This document shows positions 1-9,180 of a stretch of 22,000 nt of DNA, piece by piece. The position numbers and the translations under genes are program-made. Numbering within the stretch: position 1 is the stretch's first letter; the number at the start of each line of letters is the position of its first letter. The notes beneath the pieces were generated by a model, which searched no databases, was not told where the DNA came from, and saw only the letters and a program-made list of their open reading frames with translations. The stretch is from Mesostigma viride (Eukaryota > Streptophyta > Mesostigmatophyceae > Mesostigmatales > Mesostigmataceae): positions 806,576 to 828,575 of the forward strand of contig RPFO01000104.1 in NCBI GenBank assembly GCA_009746045.1, in the 5' to 3' direction.

Positions 1-1224
1 CAGCTGTAACCAACCTGGCTCAACCAGCCATGTCTCTTTTGTACCCCTAATCAACTTAAAAACAATAACAATAATGTTGGGGGTGCAGACCTGCATTAAG
101 AAATAAATAATAAAACAATACTGGAGTTAGTCTCCATGCTTTGCTGTAGACTAAGTCTCAAAGGCATTGTGAATACAACGTATGAATAAGCCTTGTAAAC
201 CCACGTTGGTATGTGAATATAAATACCACGTGGGCTATGCAGATAGGGATGCTAGTCGAGTCGCATACGTTTCCCTAGATAGGTACTTTGGGTACTGAGG
301 TACGTGACAGATGTCAGTACCCAGTATACGTAGTGTCCTGTCATTGGACGGTACTAGAGTATCCTAGATAGGGACCGTACTGCAGCGTGCATTGATTTGT
401 GATCGCACGATGCAGTGACTAGGCAGCTACCTGTCATCGTGCGGCCTCGGGCCAACGGTCTGCACCCAACGGTCACTGGCGGCGCAGCCGGTGAGAGGAA
501 CGTTGATAAAGGGTAAACCTATTTTCTAATGAACCAAGCAATTCATTGCTCACAGCTTTCAGTGTTCTCAAGCAATATATCCCACCGCAGTCTAACTGTT
601 ATGTTCCTAAGTAATAGCGCGGGTAAGTGCCACGGAAAGGCGTTGGCGCCATTACGACATCCAGGTCGGCGCCGACCAAGGGGCCCGCTGGCCCTCCAGG
701 CGCAGGCGGTCCTCCCGGAGCCGGCAGCACGCCGGCGGTCAGGGTCCCCATGACCCCGAACTCAGCCAAGACAAAAGGGCACCACACGATAGTGCCCGAC
801 GTCGCCATAGGCCGTGAGCTTGGCCCGCTCATGCAGCCCGATCCGCTGTGTATAGCCCGCCGCCCATGGGATGCACCAACCACATGGCTAAGAGCCAAGG
901 GGAGACGGCCACAGAAACGTCACTGAGCAAGTGCCGGCCGCCTCCCTCAATTATAAGTCCACAACCCGACAACGTCAGGTCGGTGGTTTGGGGAGTAGAA
1001 AGCCGCGCCGTCCGCATCCTCAGACCGGACGTTCGCGTGGCCGGGGGAAAACGGACCGGACCGCGCCGGTGGCGAGCACCACCGTCAGGAGGACAGTTTG
1101 CAAGTACAAGTGCCAATTCTGATTCTGTTGGCCACCCATGATGCATGATATGTAGGTAGTGGGTCCCAGTGGGGTCCAGGGCCAGGCCTGCCCGCAGCTA
1201 CCATGCACAGCCGGGCCGCCCTGC

Positions 1225-1286
1225 GGGAATTAAGTAATTAATTAGTCTCGTGTCCCCGTTGGGGGACCACGGAGCACTGAATTCCC
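1225..1286 (+). repeat. Small foldback repeat related to the one at 12.4 kb
   Basis: Arms GGGAATT and AATTCCC enclose an ATTAATTA-rich half and a core GTTGGGGGACCACGGAGCA. A similar arrangement (ATTAATTA run, then GTTGGGGAGTCACGGAGCA, bounded by TTAA and CCCC) is present on the - strand in the foldback at 12411-12494. The two look like diverged members of one short dispersed family. The alignment was made by eye. Confidence 0.5.
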
Positions 1287-1309
1287 CAGTATAGTGGACG
1301 TCTCCCACT

Positions 1310-1348
1310 GTTAGGTGAAATAGTGCCGGAACTACTATTTCACCTAAC
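1310..1348. repeat. Perfect 15-bp hairpin
   Basis: GTTAGGTGAAATAGT (1310-1324) is exactly complementary to ACTATTTCACCTAAC (1334-1348), with a 9-base loop. Imperfect complementarity continues outwards (GACGTCT upstream, AGACGTC downstream). It lies in non-coding DNA and its role is unknown; it could be the core of a miniature foldback element. Confidence 0.8.
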
Positions 1349-1429
1349 TCTCCTCCGAAGACGTCAATATGTACATGTATGTCCACAGCTAGTCTAAAAT
1401 ATGGGCCTCAAGTGAGATCGACCTCGAGC

Positions 1430-1513
1430 TAATCTTGCACGCACACGGCAATAAATGCTATATATTATAGCCGATAATATATACTTGTATATAATAACTA
1501 ATAATCTTGCACG
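1430..1513. repeat. 12-bp direct repeat around an AT-rich 60-bp segment
   Basis: TAATCTTGCACG occurs at 1430-1441 and again at 1502-1513, bracketing 60 bases that are almost entirely A/T. This could be a target-site duplication around a tiny insertion or a local tandem duplication. The second copy abuts the first recognisable LINE codons, so it could also mark the LINE 5' boundary. No terminal inverted repeats were seen in the 60 bases. Confidence 0.5.
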
Positions 1514-2800
1514 GTAACAAGGGTCTCTTTGCGGATCTGTTGGCAGAATCTGCGCTGGTTACATGCAATGCTTCTTTCGCACGCCCGCCCAGCAGCTTGC
1601 CACCTTTTTTGGGCCGTCGGATCGGGTGGTGTGCCTTGACTATATCTGCGTACGCCGGGCTCAGCGCCCCTCAGTTGTCGATGCTCGCGTGCTGCAAGAT
1701 TCTGTCAGCACGGTGGAATCTGATCACCGCCTCGTGCTCGCGCGCATCAGATTGCGGTTTCCTGGCGTGAAATTGTCGCGACAACTGGAGCCTCATCCAG
1801 ATCTCAAGGTGCTCAGGATTGTACTGAAGGATGCCGACAGATGTCAGCAGAGGAGCAGGCCGCTATGACGCACCGGGACGACTTCCTGGCAGCCTTCGAC
1901 GCCAGGGGCAGTCGCCAGCAGTTACACGCCATTCGGCCCCCGGGTGACTTTTCAGTGATCCTCCGCGGTATCGCTGCCAAGTACCGTCTGGCTGCCCGCA
2001 CCCTCCCCTCCTTTCCTCCGCGCCGACAGCTTGCTGTCCACCGCCACGCACCGACAGAGGTCGCCGCTATAGGCAGATGCTCTGCTGCAACAGGGACCCG
2101 GCGACCGCCAAGCCTAGCTCGGCTGCAAGCGGCTTTGCGGGTTGCCTACGAGCAGGCCGAGAAGGCCGGCGCTCAGCAGATGGTCAACTGAGGACCTGCC
2201 GGCAACTGCCAGCAGAAGCACGATGGCAAGGGGGCCTGGTTCTGGTACAAGCGCCTCGGGCACCCGGACGGCCTCGGCCGGCCCCACCGCCATGATGTTC
2301 CCGGCGCACCAGCCAAGCAGCTTCGTACCAGGCGGCCGCGGCCACTGCCGAGGTCTTGGGGACAGCTGCGCCGCCCCCGCCCCTGCTCCCAGCCGCCGCC
2401 GCCCGTTCGGCCGCCCGGCTGGCGGGCGGCCCACTGGCCGGGCCCCCGGCCCCGCCCAGGCAGGTCAGCGGCCGACTACCTACACTAAAGTCCCCCCGCT
2501 GATTGGCGTGCTTGGCGACCCGTCAGACATGCCTCCTTTCACCTCCCGCGAGGTCACGGAGGCGGTCCAGCGTCTGCGTTACGCCGCCGCCACCGGCTCG
2601 ATCCGACGAGATCCCGGCCGCGGTTGTGAAACTTGCAGCCGAGTTTGAGGACACTGCCCTGTCATGCTGCTCTTCTGGGATATCTGCAACCGCACTCTGC
2701 TGTCGTCGCAACCGCGGCCGCCCAGCGGCCTGGCAACACACGGTTTTCGCACGATGCTGTACAAGAACAACAAGGGGTCGCCGGCCCGCCAACCCCGGTA
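1507..2800 (+). pseudogene. LINE ORF2 5' part: endonuclease end to start of reverse transcriptase (broken)
   Basis: This is the left half of a non-LTR retrotransposon ORF2 with several frameshifts. From 1507 one frame reads the late AP-endonuclease signature (NKGLFADLLAESALVTCNASF). A frameshift near 1600 moves to a frame with DYICVRR and then ESDHRLVLARIRLRF, the terminal SDH motif of such endonucleases (about 1620-1760). A linker follows, including a KRLGHPDGL segment near 2250. Then comes the pre-RT stretch (PPFTSREVTEAVQRLRYA, 2530-2583; DEIPAAVVKLAAEFE, about 2608-2652), and finally FRTMLYKNNKGSPA, which ends at the transposon insertion. The reading frame changes at least four times, so it is not functional. 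The continuation is at 10333. Clade is not settled; an RTE- or L1-like element is plausible. Confidence 0.8.
2798..2800. repeat. Target-site duplication GTA, left copy
   Basis: GTA directly precedes the left terminal repeat and recurs at 10333-10335 directly after the right one. In the interrupted LINE only one GTA is needed to read Pro-Gly-Asn-Tyr-Arg-Gly across the junction, which supports a 3-bp duplication. Confidence 0.85.
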
Positions 2801-2832
2801 CCCTAGCCTAATATGGATTTGTACTACAGCAC
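2801..2832 (+). repeat. Left terminal inverted repeat
   Basis: This is a 32-bp terminus, matching the reverse complement of 10301-10332 except at position 27 (C versus G). It overlaps a perfect inverted repeat, ATTTGTACTA (2817-2826) and TAGTACAAAT (2833-2842) with spacer CAGCAC, so the left end can fold into its own hairpin. Confidence 0.92.
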
Positions 2833-2915
2833 TAGTACAAATTGGTTTTTTTTCAACATTGTTATTTAATGCCTCTCATAGGTCCAAAGCATGGAGGTCA
2901 GTGTCCCAACATGTG

Positions 2916-3296
2916 GTGACACCGTGACACCGTGACACCGTGACACCGTGACACCGTGACATCACAACACTAGCATTTCACAGTTTGTATGATGTCACAT
3001 GGTAATGTGACGTTCAGCACTGGTATCATGATGTCCACATGTAAGCTAAAGCGCTGCCCAACATGACGTGACACCGTGACATCATGACACCGTGACATCG
3101 TGACACCGTGACACCGTGACATCACAACACTAGCTAGCATTTCACAGTTTGTATGATGTCACAAGGTAATGTGATGTACAGCACTGATATCATGATGTCC
3201 ACATGTAAGCTGAAGCGCTGCCCAACATGACGTGACACCGCACGACATCATGACACCGTGACATCGTGACACCGTGACATCGTGACACCGTGACAT
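2916..3296 (+). repeat. Left subterminal octamer array (GTGACACC)n
   Basis: Clusters of GTGACACC and one-base variants (GTGACATC) begin 115 bp inside the element: five perfect copies at 2916-2955, then clusters near 3069-3120 and 3230-3296. The clusters are embedded in a higher-order unit of about 160 bp (starts at 2956 and 3116) that also carries CATTTCACAGTTTGTATGAT and a GTCCACATGTAAGCT segment. The position and symmetry with the right end suggest transposase-binding sites, by analogy with CACTA subterminal repeats; that function is inferred. Confidence 0.85.
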
Positions 3297-3714
3297 TGAA
3301 TCTTGCTATGTATGGAGATATCGTTTTTCACTTCTCTAACTTGAGTAATGCAAGCACAAGGCAACATAATTAGTTTTGAACCCCTGAAAAGAAAGAACCT
3401 TACATGCCCTACGTCTCAGAACACTGTTGCATCATGCATGACACCAGGACACGGTGACAAAGTGGCATGGCACAAGATACAACTGCATTTGACACCAAAT
3501 ATTGATAAGGCTAAACAACTAGCCTTCATTCCTAAATAGCCATGCATGCATCACATTCTTTACTGAAATATGACATGGATCTACTAAGTCAACCATGCAG
3601 TCACATGTGAGTCTCAAACCATTAAAACAGGTATGCGCATATGTGTATTCCATCTGGGTTTGATGCCCAGGCGCATACCATTAATTAGACAACTAGTCCA
3701 AAACAATGCATGTC
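3297..3714. other. AT-rich stretch inside the transposon, no gene seen
   Basis: A 63-codon open frame at 3348-3539 (+) has no recognisable motif and includes stray octamer-like sequence (GACACCAGGACACGGTGAC). I see nothing else supportable. Confidence 0.5.
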
Positions 3715-3804
3715 TCACTTAATAGTCATCATAATACACATCTTGTTCCAGATTGTTATTTGGTATTTCACCAGACGCCTCCGAGGCACTGCGTCCGATG
3801 ATGC
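3715..3804 (-). CDS. Possible last exon of the minus-strand transposon gene
   Basis: This is a candidate second exon for the gene beginning at 4412. On the - strand an acceptor with a T-rich tract ending in CACCAG precedes 3804. Reading on in phase 0 gives 29 codons, basic in character, with TAA at 3715. A competing acceptor (CGGAG) at 3778 is also phase 0 and gives an acidic 19-residue tail (ASGEIPNNNLEQDVYYDDY) stopping at 3719. The acidic version fits the composition of exon 1 better; the first has the better splice site. The sequence alone cannot decide, and other exons may be missing. Confidence 0.35.
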   Translation of the reverse strand, partial: ASSDAVPRRRLVKYQITIWNKMCIMMTIK

Positions 3805-4015
3805 CTGGTGCAAAACAATAGCATTTATAGCACGCAAAACAAGAAAGCAAAACAAGAAAGTTACGTATTTTCTCCGACACCAAACGTCATCGTACCCTCC
3901 ATGCAGCAGCCTCGTGCAAGCTGAATTGCATAGAAGCTGCAACTACGATTCTATTCATGAAAGCATACAGGCAGGCAGTCGACATCCCAAGCAGGATAAC
4001 CCCCCTAAACAACAA

Positions 4016-4101
4016 CCCCTCGCGGGGGGCGCGTGAAAACGGCAAAGGCAAAGCGGAGCCCGCCGCCTTTGGGCGGGCGGAGCGGAGCCCCCCGCGAGGG
4101 G
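4016..4101. repeat. GC-rich palindrome in the putative intron
   Basis: CCCCTCGCGGGGGGC (4016-4030) is exactly complementary to GCCCCCCGCGAGGGG (4087-4101). Between them lies a second hairpin built on CCCGCC / GGCGGG around CCTTTG. The block is strikingly GC-rich inside AT-rich DNA. It resembles, in style only, the GC-rich palindromic repeats common in chlorophycean organelle genomes. Confidence 0.8.
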
Positions 4102-4154
4102 AAATTTTTTTTGGAAAATGGGGCAAACCATGGGGGTTTTCTTACGGAATTTAC

Positions 4155-4412
4155 CTGCGATCTTCCTTGCGATGCAGTTTTGCCTGGTCGCTCGCGCTCC
4201 CCGTCCGAACCGCCATCAGAGGCTGCATTAATTCTATTAAGCTCATTCAGCGCGCCCCGGACGTACACGGTTGATTTCTTATCTTTTGGTTGTTCATCTG
4301 CCTTCCCGTCTACAGCAGCGCCATCATCGGCTGTCTCGGCATGCTCTGCACGTTCATCCGAGCCATACTGTTCATGGATTTCTGCCGGCGGCTGCTGTTC
4401 GCCGCTAGCCAT
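4155..4412 (-). CDS. First exon of an unrecognised acidic protein, minus strand, inside the transposon
   Basis: An ATG at 4412 opens 86 codons ending at 4155, directly before a good GT donor (GTAAATTC at 4154 downward), so the exon ends in phase 0. The peptide is hydrophilic and mostly acidic, starting MASGEQQPPAEIHEQYGSDE, with a basic patch near its end (about residues 72-86). No domain is recognised. Beyond the donor the frame runs into the GC palindrome, which argues that the sequence past 4155 is intron. The gene is divergent from the rightward coding region, with a repeat-rich 350-bp interval between them. It might be an accessory gene of the transposon (CACTA elements, for instance, make a second DNA-binding product) or a captured host exon; neither is shown. 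Confidence 0.5.
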
Positions 4413-4538
4413 CGCAGCTATATCCTATCAAACTCCGCTGTCCTAAAAACACGAACAAACACGAGGGCACGCAAATTATCTACGTCGTGCGTCCAGAAGT
4501 ACTTGTCGAGTGTATATTATTTTGCGTTCAAGTTCTCC

Positions 4539-4733
4539 GGACCTCGTGACATCGGGTGCATGCCTTCGTTCCCGAGGTCGATGTCCCGAGGTCCCGAGAA
4601 CTTGCGGCCCAAATTTAGGTGGTGTCCCGAGGTCCCGACACCTGATTGGCCCGTTGAGATTCGCTCAGAATCAAGAGCAATCAATGCGGACCACGAGTAG
4701 CTCGGACCTCGTGACACCACCTCGGGCCAGGCG
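4539..4733. promoter_or_regulatory. Divergent intergenic region with repeated GACCTCG / CCCGAGGTC motifs
   Basis: GGACCTCGTGACA occurs twice (4539-4551 and 4704-4716). CCCGAGGTC occurs at 4571, 4585 and 4626, and its reverse complement shares GACCTCG with the first motif. At least five related sites therefore lie in 195 bp between the minus-strand exon and the rightward coding pieces. They may be promoter or protein-binding sites. The GTGACA within the longer motif recalls the subterminal octamer, which may be chance. Confidence 0.5.
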
Positions 4734-4764
4734 GGTGCACTTGCACGCCGATATATCGACAACG

Positions 4765-6680
4765 ATGGAAGATTGCATCGGTAAAATGTATTCTAAAGAC
4801 TTTGACCGAACGACTTTCTTCATTACCGCTGCAACTTTTTTTTCCTGAGCTACCGCATATTTCCGACCAATTTCAAGGCTGCGTCAGGCTTGGCAGACCC
4901 ATACTTCGTATATATATGCGTTTGCCCCGAACGTCATGTTTAATGCAGGCTTTGTGGACTCTAAAGACGCCCACGATGTTGGGGCTTTTATCAGCCTCTG
5001 GACATGTACAAACTGCGGTCAGCAGGTGAATGCCGGAACGAGTTCTGCGGCGGGGTGTGCGAAACAGACATCAAGCGCACGGCAGACATGGATACCTCCG
5101 AGCGGTATGTTCCCTTATTCAAATCTACGGGCCAATTCACTCCTTGTTGAATCCCTGACCTTGTCACGGATGAATATGTTACCAGTTCCCCATCTCCGGA
5201 GTTTCTCTTTTGGTCATCTTCTTATCTTACGGGAGGTGCGTCATGAATCGTATAGCGAGCTACGGTTTCATGGCGAGCCTTTTCTTCACATCAGCGACGT
5301 ACAGGTTACCTTAGAGGCTAGGGATGTCAAGGAACTCTTCACACGGATATTAGGGAGGGTGCATGACGGATTGCGGGCAAGATATTACGGGCTGGCTGGC
5401 AGCCTTGCAGCGCTATTGCCTCCGATCGATGGCAATGATTTGCAGGCAGGGCTATGGATCACAAAGCTGTTGCTTTGCTCTAGTTGTACATGCTGCAATT
5501 TATTGGCATTGTGCTCACGGCAAGTAATGTTGCATGACATGGTTGACCACGAAGATTGATGGAAAACCTTGAAGCAATTGGTGGCTTTCTTGGATGCTCG
5601 ATGGCTTCACATGCTTGTGAGTCCATAAAACCCACTGTATACGTGCCCACCATCTCTAAGCTGAAAGCATCTGCCTTCAACAAGCATCTTAAGACATGCA
5701 TGCACATGAGAACTGTCATGGTTTGTGGAGAGGGTGGCATATTGCGTGAGAGTGGAGAGAGGACAGTGGCCGGGCTAGGCCAGCTACCTGTGCTGCCACA
5801 CGGCCGGGCGGCAAACACTGATGCACAAGCTGCCTTACACGCCAGCACCCAAGCTGCCTTCACACCCCTGAATGATGAGCAGAGGGCATCCTGGACGGCC
5901 GCATCCATGCAGTTCATGCAGTTCAGGCTGTGCGTGCTGGCCAAGGGCACGGGTAAATGAGCCAATGGCGGGCTATTATTACGCACGTTGCAACCAGCGC
6001 CAATGAAGCAACCCAAGCCTGCCCTCCTGACAGGTATGTGTGTTTTGTTTTCTCATGTGGTGTGCACAACCAGCAATCCTTTATTTCCCTATGATGCATG
6101 TTTGCGGAATTCTGGCAACCTGGCACATGGCCAAACTCCTCAATGTCAGGGGTGGGAGGGGTTGTTTGTCAAGTGGATAGACACACGCACATGCTCAACA
6201 CCTCTTGCTCCAATGCCACTGCCACTCACCCAGAAACTCAGGCACAACCACGCACGATCGCTAAGCTGCTAGCCAGAATCGCAGTCCTCACCAAAGTGAG
6301 GGATGGGGCACCAGCTAGTTTGACAGTCTGGCTGAGGACGTGCAGGAGTTGAATGACATATCTGAAGCAAGTAGTCACGGATGGCTTGGAGAAACATGGT
6401 GAAGCATGCATGGGCATGCATCTCATGTTGACAAGGGCCAGAGCAAGAGCATGAGCACGATGCATGTGCCTATGTAGAGGCCATTGGGCTTGCACTATCT
6501 GTTGAAGACAACTGCGGTATTGTGGCCAAGCGGCTCACCGGGGATGTGCAGTGGCTTCTTCATGCTAGGTATGATGGCGGCCAAGTGCAGTCCTTTGGTG
6601 GCATATTTCAAGCCGGCAACCTCGAGGTAGCAACTGAGCAGTGTATGAGCTGTCTGGCTATGCACCACAGCGCTGGCTGA
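4765..6680 (+). pseudogene. Degenerate or multi-exon coding stretch, family not recognised
   Basis: Several pieces look protein-coding by composition but change frame, so this is either a decayed gene or exons with introns I cannot place securely. Pieces: about 4980-5147, a Cys-rich stretch (RNEFCGGVCETDIKRTADMD); 5226-5559 (HESYSELRFHGEPFLHISDV, then a stretch ending DGLRARYYGLAGSLAALLPP); 5556-5951, ending with a plausible donor (GG|GTAAATGAG) after LCVLAKGT; a weak piece near 6240-6420; and 6432-6677 (ALSVEDNCGIVAKRLTGDVQ, then WLLHARYDGGQVQSFGGIF). They share the orientation of the DUF7869-like exon downstream and could be 5' exons of it or remains of another transposon gene. A Cys-cluster domain like those attached to KDZ transposases was considered but could not be supported. 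Confidence 0.4.
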
Positions 6681-7218
6681 GGAGATCTAGTCCAACTTGG
6701 AAGCTGCGTTGCCAGCAACGTGGGCCCCTATAACAGAGACAGGGACATGGGGGCATCCATGGTGATGCAGAGGACCATGTGTGGCAACCTTGGTCAGGCG
6801 GGCCGGTTGCCAAGGGATGTGCTGCTACCAAATCAAGGCGCACAAAACACATCGCAACCATGCCGACGGCCGAGATGCCTGGCATCAGATTAGATTATTA
6901 CATTGCCAAGCTGAGTTTGCGGCTACCGTGCGTGCTGTGGGTTTGAACTGATCATGCTAGCCAACGTGACAGTTGGCAGTTCTTATGTCTAACAAGCCCC
7001 TACTTGAAAATTGCCTTAGCATGGCCGTATGCACATATATACAACCATGTCTAGCCACTGTTCATGTTCATATATCTTTGTCTGTGTGTCACAAAAGTTG
7101 TGTTATATTATCTGTGCAAGGTCTGAACAGTTAGCAACACAGTTGGTGGGAGTTGGCCATACCGTTACTAAAGAACTTTGCATCCAAGGTTGAGTGATTA
7201 GCTGGAAACTCGCAGGTG
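6681..7218. other. Interval without a supportable gene
   Basis: No coding signal was seen on either strand. It is AT-rich towards the right, with a short stem (GCCAAC / GTTGGC) near 6960-6977. It may be intron or decayed transposon sequence. Confidence 0.45.
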
Positions 7219-7756
7219 TTGCATGGACCAGTGAACCCAATGACACTTGATGGACCTGAAGTTTTGTGCAATGTCTGAAATGACATGATGATTAACATGG
7301 GCGCTTGTTTTCAGCCTCACCTGAGCACATCTTGCATGGGAACTGCAAGAAATGTGGCGGAAATGCAAAAAACGCACATTTTTTCTCACATTTGCTAGCA
7401 AGCTGTCAATGAATGAAGTACAACAGACCTGGATTTTTGTGCAATGTCTACTATGATGATATTTAATATGCTTGCAAGTTTCCAGCCCCAACTGAGCACA
7501 TCTTGTATGAAAACTGTCATGAAATGTGTGAAAAAAACGCGAAAAACGTGCATTTTTGCTAGCATTTGGTGGCATTTTGTTACCAAATACAGTACGATGG
7601 ACCTGATTTTTTGTGCCATGTCTACATTTATGATGTGTAACGTGATTGCAAATTTCCAGCCTCGACTGAACACATCTTCCATGGAAACTGCTATGAGATG
7701 TGGTGAAACGGTGCGTTTTTGCTAGCATTTGGTGGCAGTTTGTCACCAAATGAGGT
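7219..7756 (+). repeat. Diverged tandem repeat, about three copies of roughly 175 bp
   Basis: Landmarks recur in the same order: TTTGTGCAATGTCT or TTTGTGCCATGTCT (near 7264, 7436 and 7609), a CAG-CC-C-CTGA-CACATCTT block (near 7312, 7483 and 7658), and TTTGCTAGCA (near 7385, 7554 and 7718). The copies differ from one another by many substitutions, so the array is old. It lies just upstream of the DUF7869-like exon. Open frames here on both strands are explained by the repeat and show no domain. Confidence 0.75.
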
Positions 7757-8015
7757 CAGATGACCATGGGACATGGTGCACAGATGGTAGACATGAGCAT
7801 AAGCCTACATGCAAACAGCCAGGTCAGGAGCTCTTTATTTGCATATCAAATGGTATTTGTTTGTATTAAAATCTGGAAAGTTGCTAAAAATAGACATGCC
7901 AAAAATAGACCAACCGATGTCGAAAAATTCTGGAAAGTCAAATTCCTTTTACTGGTGTCATGGACATGCTGCCTACCAATATCTAGCATGTTTGGACTCA
8001 ATTTGCTCCTTGTAG

Positions 8016-9180
8016 GGCTTATAAGGGCATTTTTTGGCACTTTCATACCGTTGTGGGCTTGGGTAGCACTGCTGGACGGCGTGTTCGAGGATCCCGTTCA
8101 ATATCTGCCAGGATTGGGGAGGCCAAAGCGCTTTGTGAGCTATGGATTCGGCGTTGGTTACGCCCAGCAGTTGAGAAAGATCCTCGAGATGGCCGCAGCA
8201 TTCTTGAGCAACCCTGCAAGAAGACTTTGTACTCGGAGTATGTTAGGGAGAGACAAGATTACAATGCACCTGTGGTTAGTATTTCGCTTTTCAGGACAAT
8301 CTTCAAAGCAGTGGCGACAATCATGGAAGTCCATGTTGAGCGTTTTCGCACAAAGGTTATGGGTGAATGTTCCCGCTGTCGAAAGCTGAAGGATGCCATT
8401 TTGTTTTACCGGACCACTGACCGGGCCAGGTGGGAGGCCAGTAAGGAGAAGTTAGCTGATCACACTGATTTCTTTAATGGGGAGCGGATGGCTTATCTGC
8501 AGCGAAGGTTCGAAGGCGCCAAGCATTTTTTTGTTTCCATAGTCATGGATGGTTTGGCAAAGATGAAGACAGCGGTTCCAACGAGGGGGAGCGCCTCGAA
8601 AGAGTGGCTTAGCAGCCGCCAGCTTCATATACCGTACCAGTTAGTCTGCTCTATTTTGCACGGGGTGAGGACGTATTTTTGGGTCATCATGCCATGGGTA
8701 GCTAATTCTGAGGTTTCTGGTAATTCAGGGCGCGTCACGGCAACAGTGCTCACGCATCAGTTGTTGGAAGTGGTTGTTGAGCGTCCATGGGAGAAGTCCA
8801 CTGATCCTGAGATTCGTGAGTTTGGCCTTGCCCCTAACCTCGTCCTTCAAGTGGATGGGGGTGGGGACAACATGAACAACGAGTTGTTGGGGTTCCTAGC
8901 TGTTCTCATTGTCCGCCGCCTCTTTGCTCGCATCAGGGTGTGCCGGCTTCCACCGGGACACACACACAATGATGCTGACCAAAGGTTTGGTTGGTTCATC
9001 CGGTGGTACAACGGCATCAAGAACCGTGTGTCAGATCTTCCACCGGTGCTGATGCTGACGTTTCAAGACGTGCTGCAGGGGCTGAAGCGTGCCTTTGCAC
9101 AGCAGTGTGCAAGGGTGCATAACAATCAGTGCATGGCTGGTTATCGCGAGGTCATGTTTTGCCTGGCATGGTCCCTCTAA
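8016..9180 (+). CDS. DUF7869-like (RNase H-fold, transposase-like) protein, 3'-terminal exon
   Basis: This is the main intact coding exon of the transposon. I start it at 8016, after a pyrimidine-rich acceptor (TTTGCTCCTTGTAG); no ATG opens the frame and the family usually has N-terminal sequence, so upstream exons are expected. Counting from codon 8053 as 1: CSRC zinc-type pair near 112-115 with a downstream His; strand-end Asp at 166 (VSIVMDGLAKMK); Asp at 268 (LVLQVDGGGDNMNN); then GHTHNDADQRF with His 303, His 305, Asp 307 and Asp 309. The order, VMDG, then LQVDGGGDN with a hydrophobic helix, then GHTHxDxDQ, is the pattern of DUF7869-type proteins, which look like DDE/RNase H-fold nucleases and are scattered in repetitive fashion in algae, oomycetes and animals. 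A role as transposase is inferred from its place between the inverted repeats. TAA at 9178; no TGTAA was noticed nearby. Confidence 0.75.

Larger units (their letters stand above)
1..1429. other. Left flank without a recognisable gene
   Basis: I see no supportable gene here. The first 600 bases are AT-rich to neutral. Bases 600-1130 are GC-rich and carry overlapping open frames on both strands, none with recognisable domains; one contains a short Gly-Pro-Ala run that simply reflects GC-rich triplets. Visible structure is limited to a hairpin at 290-322 (arms GGGTACTGA / TCAGTACCC), a small foldback at 1225-1286 and a 15-bp perfect hairpin at 1310-1348. The stretch may include degraded 5' parts of the LINE that becomes recognisable near 1.5 kb, but nothing shows this directly. 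Confidence 0.5.

Noticed and set aside
627-926. Collagen-like protein (GPAGPPGAGGPPGAG)
   Set aside because: It is one short GC-rich run without continuing Gly-X-Y periodicity, and overlapping frames on both strands look equally good.
2142-2648. 168-codon + strand open frame rich in Ala, Pro and Arg
   Set aside because: It is mostly an out-of-frame reading of the LINE linker; only its last part (PPFTSREVTEAVQRLRYA) is in the LINE frame.
4033-4446. 137-codon + strand open frame
   Set aside because: It is antisense to the acidic minus-strand exon and runs through the GC palindrome, with no motif.
4765-6680. KDZ transposase with a Cys-cluster domain
   Set aside because: The Cys pattern is too short and broken to assign, and the 3-bp duplication does not fit the 8-bp duplications of KDZ elements.
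7198-7749. 183-codon - strand open frame with repeated RxxQxRLEtC-like segments
   Set aside because: The periodicity follows the 175-bp tandem repeat and no domain is recognisable.
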